Below, in pieces: positions 5,262 to 9,089 of a stretch of DNA of 9,089 bases; positions within the stretch are counted from its first letter, which is position 1, and each line of letters opens with the position of its first letter. The notes below the pieces were generated by a model that did no database searches, was not told the origin of the DNA, and was given only the letters and a program-made list of their open reading frames with translations. Position numbers and translations under genes: made by a program. The stretch is from assembly GCA_043760535.1 (NCBI GenBank), contig JAYUOV010000272.1:1-9089 (forward strand), written 5' to 3'. This stretch comes from JAZKFT01 sp043760535 (GTDB lineage: Bacteria; Bacteroidota; Bacteroidia; Chitinophagales; Chitinophagaceae).

Positions 5262-7667
5262 TTACACCAAAGCCAGATCCAGCACCTGCTGCATGGTTTT
5301 TACATAATGAAATTCCATGCCTTTTATAAACCGTGGATCTATTTCTTTTACGTCTTTTTCATTTTGCCAGCACATGATAATTTCTTTCAATCCACTGCGT
5401 TTGGCAGCCAGCACTTTTTCTTTAATGCCACCTACCGGCAGCACTTGCCCACGAAGGGTTATTTCACCTGTCATGGCGAGATAGGGCTTTATTTTACGGC
5501 CTGTAAATGCACTTGTAAGGGCACTCAGCATGGTAATACCTGCACTCGGGCCATCTTTTGGTGTGGCACCTTCGGGTACGTGTACATGGATATTTTTTTT
5601 ACCAAACAACTCCGGATCCACGCCTATTTTTTTGGCATTACTTTTTAAATACGTAAGGGCCGTACTAGCACTTTCTTTCATCACCTGGCCCAGGTTACCG
5701 GTAAGTTGCAGTTCGCCTTTGCCATCGCTAAGGGTGCTTTCTATAAATAAAATGTCGCCACCAACGTAAGTCCACGCAAGGCCTACGGCCACACCGGGCA
5801 TGTTAGCGGTTTTGTATAAATCGTTACTGTAACGGGGCAAGCCCAGTATTTTAGTAACATCGTTATTAGTTACCGTGGGCTTTACTTTTCCGTTAATTAC
5901 ATACTCTTTAGCCTCGTGCCGCATTACACTTGCCAGTTGGCGGTCCAGCTCTCTTACCCCACTTTCACGGGTGTAATTTTCTATTAGTTTTTCTAAAACG
6001 GTATCGGGTATTTTAATGTTTATTTTGTTTAAACCATGGGCTTCTTGCTGCTTGGGAACGAGGTGGCGTTTAGCTATTTCCACCTTTTCTTCAATGGCAT
6101 ATCCGCTGAGGTCAATGATTTCCAAACGATCTCTCAGGGCTGGCTGTATGTTGTTAATATTATTGGCAGTAGCTATAAAAAGCACTTTACTCAGGTCGTA
6201 TTCTATCTCTAGGTAATTATCATAGAAAGTGCTATTCTGTTCCGGATCTAAAACCTCTAATAAAGCACTAGAAGGGTCTGTACGATGATCGCTGCCTACC
6301 TTATCTATTTCATCCAAAATCATTACCGGGTTACTGGTTTTAGCCTTGCGGATACTTTGAATAATTCGGCCAGGCATAGCGCCTATATAGGTTTTGCGGT
6401 GGCCACGAATTTCACTTTCATCATGCAACCCGCCAAGGCTTTGGCGAACGTATTTGCGGCCAATAGCTGCTGCAATACTTCTACCCAACGAAGTTTTACC
6501 AATACCCGGAGGGCCTACAAAACACAAAATCGGGCTTTTCATATCACCTTTCAGCTTCAGTACGGCCAGGTATTCAAGTATGCGTTCCTTAACTTTTTGC
6601 ATGCCATAATGGTCGGCATCCAACACTTTTTTAGCTTTTTTAAGGTCGTAACTGTCCTCGGTTGTTTCGTTCCATGGTAAATCGAGGAGTAAATCAAGAT
6701 GGTTATAAACCACACTATAATCCGGGGTGGTTGGGTGCATCCGCTCCAGCTTTTCTATGCCTTGTTTAAACATGGCTTTAGCAGTATCGGGCCAGTTTTT
6801 TCCTTCGGCCTTTTTCTGCATTTGTTTAATCTCGGCCACGTTATCGCTGCCTAATTCTTCTTTAATGCTTTTTAACTGCTGCTGTAGAAAATACTCCTTC
6901 TGCTGTTTGTCTATTTCTGTGCGGGTTTTGTTGGTAACCTGATTTTTTAGTTCGGCAAATTGCAGTTCTCTTTCAAGCAAGATTAAAAGTGCTTCTGCCC
7001 TATTGCGAATATCCTGTGTTTCAAGCAGGGCTTGCTTTTCCTTTAGTTCGCAGTTAAGGTTTCCACTTACAAAATGGATGAGAAAAGAAGCGTTCTCAAT
7101 ATTTTTTAAAATAATGGAAGCTTCGCTTGGAATGTTGGGAGAAAGCTGAATAATCTGAGCAGCCAGTTCTTTAATATTGCTAACATGGGCTTCAAAATCC
7201 TGGTCTTTTGGCATCTCATCTTCGGGGCGGTAGGCGATGCTGGCTTTAAAAAAAGGATCTTCGCTGGTAATGCCTAGCAGTTCAAATTTACGTTTCCCCT
7301 GTATAATGATGGTTGTGCCACCATCGGGCATTTTTATCAGTTTTATAATTTTGGCCACCGTTCCCACAAGCTCCAAATCCGCAATTAGTGGCTCTTCTAC
7401 ACTACTATCTTTCTGTGCCACTACACCTACCAGTTTGTGTTCGGTTTTATATGCTTCGCTTACTGCTTTAATGCTCTTATCTCTGCCAACTGTAATGGGT
7501 ATTACCACACCTGGAAACAGTACGGTGTTTCTTAAGGGTAATAACGGCAATTCGTCCGGGTAAACAAGGTCTTTATCAGCATCTTCTCCTTCGTTTATAG
7601 GTATGATTGGCATAAAATCCATATCCTCGTCGGGTCTTGTAAACATTGTATCTAAATTAAACTCCAT
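5262..7667 (-). CDS. lon: Endopeptidase La, ATP-dependent protease Lon (LonA)
   Basis: Lon is a cytoplasmic hexameric AAA+ protease that degrades misfolded and short-lived regulatory proteins. The 801 residues are full length. An acidic N-terminal extension of about 35 residues, as often seen in Bacteroidota Lon, precedes the substrate-binding LON domain (about 38-235, starting LPLLPLRNTVLFPGVVIPI). A helical linker follows (EYFLQQQLKSIKEELG, about 258-273). The AAA+ module has Walker A GPPGIGKTS at 385-393, Walker B VMILDEID at 448-455, sensor-1 FIATANN near 497-503, the arginine-finger region LRDRLEII at 511-518 and sensor-2 ESGVRELDR at 568-576. The protease domain has the PKDGPSAG motif with catalytic Ser708 and GGIKEKVLAA with catalytic Lys751; their 43-residue spacing equals that of E. 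coli S679-K722. All catalytic residues are intact. The start is ATG at 7667 with an AAATTATTTTG-type AT leader. No clear heat-shock operator such as CIRCE is seen upstream. Confidence 0.98.
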   Translation of the reverse strand: MEFNLDTMFTRPDEDMDFMPIIPINEGEDADKDLVYPDELPLLPLRNTVLFPGVVIPITVGRDKSIKAVSEAYKTEHKLVGVVAQKDSSVEEPLIADLELVGTVAKIIKLIKMPDGGTTIIIQGKRKFELLGITSEDPFFKASIAYRPEDEMPKDQDFEAHVSNIKELAAQIIQLSPNIPSEASIILKNIENASFLIHFVSGNLNCELKEKQALLETQDIRNRAEALLILLERELQFAELKNQVTNKTRTEIDKQQKEYFLQQQLKSIKEELGSDNVAEIKQMQKKAEGKNWPDTAKAMFKQGIEKLERMHPTTPDYSVVYNHLDLLLDLPWNETTEDSYDLKKAKKVLDADHYGMQKVKERILEYLAVLKLKGDMKSPILCFVGPPGIGKTSLGRSIAAAIGRKYVRQSLGGLHDESEIRGHRKTYIGAMPGRIIQSIRKAKTSNPVMILDEIDKVGSDHRTDPSSALLEVLDPEQNSTFYDNYLEIEYDLSKVLFIATANNINNIQPALRDRLEIIDLSGYAIEEKVEIAKRHLVPKQQEAHGLNKINIKIPDTVLEKLIENYTRESGVRELDRQLASVMRHEAKEYVINGKVKPTVTNNDVTKILGLPRYSNDLYKTANMPGVAVGLAWTYVGGDILFIESTLSDGKGELQLTGNLGQVMKESASTALTYLKSNAKKIGVDPELFGKKNIHVHVPEGATPKDGPSAGITMLSALTSAFTGRKIKPYLAMTGEITLRGQVLPVGGIKEKVLAAKRSGLKEIIMCWQNEKDVKEIDPRFIKGMEFHYVKTMQQVLDLALV

Positions 7668-7873
7668 TTAAAATTATTTTGGTAAAATAAAAAATCCGTG
7701 CCTGGGCATGGTTAAATTTATTGACAATGATAATGCCATTCGGCTTATGTTGGTCACATAGACATGCAAAAACTCATTGGGTGACGATGTGGCGGATTAG
7801 GGATTGGGTGATTGGGATTAGGTAATTAGGGGTTTGTTTGCGAACCAACTCTTAAAAAAACTGTTATTTATAT
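7668..7873. other. Intergenic region between divergent lon and DUF2256 gene
   Basis: This 206 bp region must hold the promoters of two divergent genes, but neither strand shows a full TTG-N20-TAnnTTTG match. The nearest on the lon strand is TAAATTTA at 7714-7721, one base off the -7 consensus and without a -33 element. A compact dyad (CCGTGCC-TG-GGCATGG, 7696-7711) lies in the likely lon leader and could be an operator or hairpin. The right half contains the G-rich patch at 7794-7832. None of these is a firm assignment. Confidence 0.4.
7794..7832 (+). repeat. G-rich, TTAGGG-like degenerate repeat; possible G-quadruplex
   Basis: The patch is built of loose repeats of GGATTAG, GGATTGGGT, GATTGGGATTAG and TAATTAGGGG. 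It contains four runs of at least three G (7800-7802, 7806-7808, 7814-7816, 7829-7832) separated by 3, 5 and 12 bases, plus an extra GG at 7821-7822. G-richness on one strand only is unusual here. It lies 42 bases before the DUF2256 start, on its coding strand. Confidence 0.55.
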
Positions 7874-8029
7874 ATGGGTAAAATGAAACAGAAGGCCGAC
7901 CTGCCGGTTAAGATTTGCAATACCTGTAACCGACCATTTACATGGAGAAAAAAATGGGAAAAGGTATGGAACGAAGTAAAATATTGTAGCGATAGGTGCA
8001 GAAGCCAAAAAGGAACTGCAATAAAATAG
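7874..8029 (+). CDS. DUF2256 domain-containing small zinc-ribbon-like protein
   Basis: This is a 51-residue protein of unknown function, typical in length for DUF2256. It reads MGKMKQKADLPVKIC, then NTCNRPFTWRKKWEKVW, then NEVKYCSDRCRSQKG. Four cysteines in a C15-x2-C18 and C38-x3-C42 arrangement should bind one zinc. The central RPFTWRKKWxxxWxEVKYCSxRCR block is the family hallmark. It is strongly basic, consistent with nucleic-acid contact, though that is inference. From memory, members often sit near photolyase/cryptochrome-family genes; none is visible here. Codon 4 is a second ATG (7883) and an alternative start. The gene is short enough to be missed by length cut-offs. It runs divergent from lon and ends 37 bp before the end of the convergent Crp/Fnr gene, with no good terminator between. 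Confidence 0.88.
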   Translation: MGKMKQKADLPVKICNTCNRPFTWRKKWEKVWNEVKYCSDRCRSQKGTAIK

Positions 8030-8066
8030 CAGATTTTGGAATAAAACGCTCAATTGTTAGTGCTAA

Positions 8067-8777
8067 CTAATCTGAAACATTGGCTATTTGTGCAAGTTCT
8101 TTCATGTTGAGAATGGCTATTTTTTTACCAGAAAGGGCTATCACTTTATCCTTGTTAAATTCACTTAATAATCGTATCGCCGTTTCGGTAGCCGTACCTA
8201 TCAGATTAGCCATTTCCTCTCTTGAAAGCTGCACATTTATAATATTGGTATCGTCTTTAAATCCATAGGTTTCTTTAAGAAACAACAGCGTTTCAGCCAT
8301 CCTTTCCCTTACCGGTTTTTGAGCAAGATGTGTAATTTTTACCTCGGCTTCTTTCAATTGATTACTCAGTAATTTCATCATCTCAAAGCTGAGATTGGCA
8401 TCTGATTTCACCCCTTTCATAAAATTTTCTTTGGGTATAAAACATACATGAGATTCTTCAAGTGCAGTAGCAGAAGCATTATAGCGTTCACCAACCAATA
8501 GTGAACGGTAACCAATTACATCACCGTCTTTGGCCAATCGCAGAATCTGCTCTTTGCCTTCCTCACCCTGCATGGCTAACTTTATTTTCCCTTCCTTAAT
8601 ACAAAATATGCCAAAAGGGTGGCAGCCTTCCCTAAAAATTACTTCCCCTTTTTTATACACCGTACACGACTTAGAATCGCTCATTTCTGATAGCATATCA
8701 TGATGAGTGTTGCAAAAAATAGAATCACCTCTTTTGGTACAATTTTCACAGTCAATATGTTCAAATGTTTTGGCCAT
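8067..8777 (-). CDS. Crp/Fnr family transcriptional regulator with N-terminal Cys cluster
   Basis: A cytoplasmic DNA-binding regulator of 236 residues with the start used here. Residues about 30-125 form the cyclic-nucleotide-binding-type beta-barrel (YKKGEVIFREG, FCIKEGKIKLAMQGEEGKEQILRLAKDGDVIGYRSLL), followed by the dimer helix (about 130-150). The C-terminal winged helix-turn-helix has LSREEMANLIGTATETAIRLL at about 184-204; Glu198 and Arg202 occupy the base-contacting positions of the ETxxRLL motif. The N-terminus has C10-x2-C13-x8-C22, and Cys112 in SHVCFIP aligns with E. coli FNR Cys122, so a 4Fe-4S oxygen or NO sensor is possible but unproven: FNR has Cx2Cx5C, and this spacing is common in Bacteroidota relatives. 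The barrel lacks the CRP cAMP signature RxS. The frame could extend to TTG at 8795, but that codon overlaps the predicted -7 box, so ATG at 8777 is preferred. It diverges from a crotonase-family gene. Confidence 0.9.
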   Translation of the reverse strand: MAKTFEHIDCENCTKRGDSIFCNTHHDMLSEMSDSKSCTVYKKGEVIFREGCHPFGIFCIKEGKIKLAMQGEEGKEQILRLAKDGDVIGYRSLLVGERYNASATALEESHVCFIPKENFMKGVKSDANLSFEMMKLLSNQLKEAEVKITHLAQKPVRERMAETLLFLKETYGFKDDTNIINVQLSREEMANLIGTATETAIRLLSEFNKDKVIALSGKKIAILNMKELAQIANVSD

Positions 8778-8792
8778 ATACAAATGTACTTC

Positions 8793-8821
8793 CAAAAATA
8801 GAAGTTAGTTCACAATACAAA
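8793..8821 (-). promoter_or_regulatory. Predicted promoter of the Crp/Fnr gene
   Basis: On the minus strand TTTG (8818-8821) is followed after 17 bases by TATTTTTG (8793-8800), an exact TAnnTTTG match. The start of transcription would fall roughly 9 bases before the ATG at 8777. A second exact match, TACATTTG (8781-8788), lies closer and would give a leaderless transcript, so it is less favoured. Confidence 0.45.
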
Positions 8822-8856
8822 TATTCTAAACCAACAATAATAATTATTCATTCAGT

Positions 8857-8864
8857 TACTTTTG
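8857..8864 (+). promoter_or_regulatory. Candidate -7 promoter box for the crotonase-family gene
   Basis: TACTTTTG is an exact match to the Bacteroidota TAnnTTTG -7 box, 14 bases before the ATG at 8879. No TTG is seen about 20 bases upstream. A 10 bp AT palindrome (AATAATTATT, 8839-8848) occupies the spacer where a repressor or activator could bind. This 101 bp region is shared with the divergent Crp/Fnr gene. Confidence 0.4.
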
Positions 8865-8878
8865 AGTAAAATAAAAAC

Positions 8879-9089
8879 ATGAACACAACAATTGCTACCC
8901 AACTAACTGATGGCATTTTTACCATAACCATAAACCGCCCCGATAAACTAAATGCCCTTAATAAAGATGTAATGGCCGGCCTTTCTGATGCACTAGATGA
9001 TGTGTATAACAATGAGACTATTAAAGCCGCCATCATTACCGGTGCCGGACAAAAAGCGTTTGTAGCAGGTGCAGATATTAGCGAATTTT
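8879..9089 (+). CDS. Enoyl-CoA hydratase/isomerase (crotonase) family protein, N-terminal part; 3' end outside window
   Basis: Crotonase-fold enzymes act on acyl-CoA thioesters, most often hydrating enoyl-CoA in beta-oxidation or related acid degradation. Seventy codons are visible (MNTTIATQLTDGIFTITINR onward). Family marks are INRPDKLNALN at about 18-28, which shapes the CoA pocket, and IITGAGQKAFVAGADISEF at 52-70. The latter holds the first oxyanion-hole segment (A-G-A-D) and the start of the flexible active-site helix. The catalytic glutamates lie further on, outside the window, so the exact reaction cannot be assigned; the N-terminus resembles short-chain enoyl-CoA hydratases. It starts at an ATG behind an A-rich leader and is divergent from the Crp/Fnr gene, which makes control by that regulator plausible. 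Confidence 0.9.
   Translation, partial: MNTTIATQLTDGIFTITINRPDKLNALNKDVMAGLSDALDDVYNNETIKAAIITGAGQKAFVAGADISEF

Noticed and set aside
5092..5307. 71-codon open frame on the plus strand overlapping the lon 3' end
   Set aside because: It runs through the hairpin, T-run and inverted-repeat arm and into antisense of lon; no domain-like sequence.
7696..7711. CIRCE/HrcA-type heat-shock operator upstream of lon
   Set aside because: The dyad does not match TTAGCACTC-N9-GAGTGCTAA; only an unspecific short palindrome is present.
7868..8053. 61-codon minus-strand frame over the DUF2256 gene
   Set aside because: It is the antisense shadow of a gene with a clear family signature on the plus strand.
8056..8067. 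Terminator between the DUF2256 and Crp/Fnr genes (GTTAG-TG-CTAAC)
   Set aside because: Only five AT-rich pairs with a two-base loop, overlapping a stop codon and without a T-run.
8778..8795. Extension of the Crp/Fnr gene to the TTG at 8795
   Set aside because: TTG is a rare start here and overlaps an exact TAnnTTTG box; ATG at 8777 gives the usual family N-terminus.

Overview
The window looks like ordinary chromosomal DNA of a Bacteroidota bacterium, most likely from the Chitinophagaceae/Sphingobacteriia side. It is AT-rich and the genes lack Shine-Dalgarno sequences. Several intergenic regions carry the Bacteroidota -7 promoter box TAnnTTTG. Every recognisable protein has the form typical of that phylum: a mitochondrial-type aconitase, a divergent HolA, a membrane-anchored RmuC, a Lon with an extended N-terminus, and a Crp/Fnr regulator with an N-terminal Cys cluster. 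The family-level placement is an inference from protein style, not a computed result.

Layout. 1-873 (+) is the 3' part of aconitase. A long perfect inverted repeat at 899-929 probably acts as a bidirectional terminator between it and the convergent holA (1035-2042, -), which encodes the DNA polymerase III clamp-loader delta subunit. holA diverges from an unrecognised gene (2280-3269, +) for a single-pass membrane protein with a long coiled coil and a beta-rich C-terminal domain. That gene converges, with a 16 bp gap, on rmuC (3286-4779, -). A 482 bp non-coding stretch (4780-5261) follows, unusually rich in inverted repeats: a 22 bp GC-rich perfect palindrome, an imperfect hairpin, a 24 bp perfect inverted repeat enclosing about 130 bp, and a G/C hairpin inside it. 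Then come lon (5262-7667, -), a G-rich TTAGGG-like patch, a 51-codon DUF2256 zinc-ribbon gene (7874-8029, +), a Crp/Fnr-family regulator (8067-8777, -) and, divergent from it, the first 70 codons of an enoyl-CoA hydratase/isomerase family gene (8879 onward, +).

The genes alternate strand almost one by one. Apart from rmuC and lon, no neighbours point the same way, and those two are far apart, so the window reads as a string of single-gene transcription units rather than an operon. Functions are mostly housekeeping: TCA cycle, replication, genome maintenance, protein quality control, global regulation and acyl-CoA metabolism. I see no phage, transposase, CRISPR, toxin-antitoxin or defence system. 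The most unusual material is the repeat-rich lon-rmuC spacer. The core of its 24 bp repeat recurs exactly over the predicted rmuC promoter. Two start sites are revised from the longest reading frames (rmuC to 4779, the Crp/Fnr gene to 8777), in both cases because the upstream start falls on or upstream of a predicted promoter.
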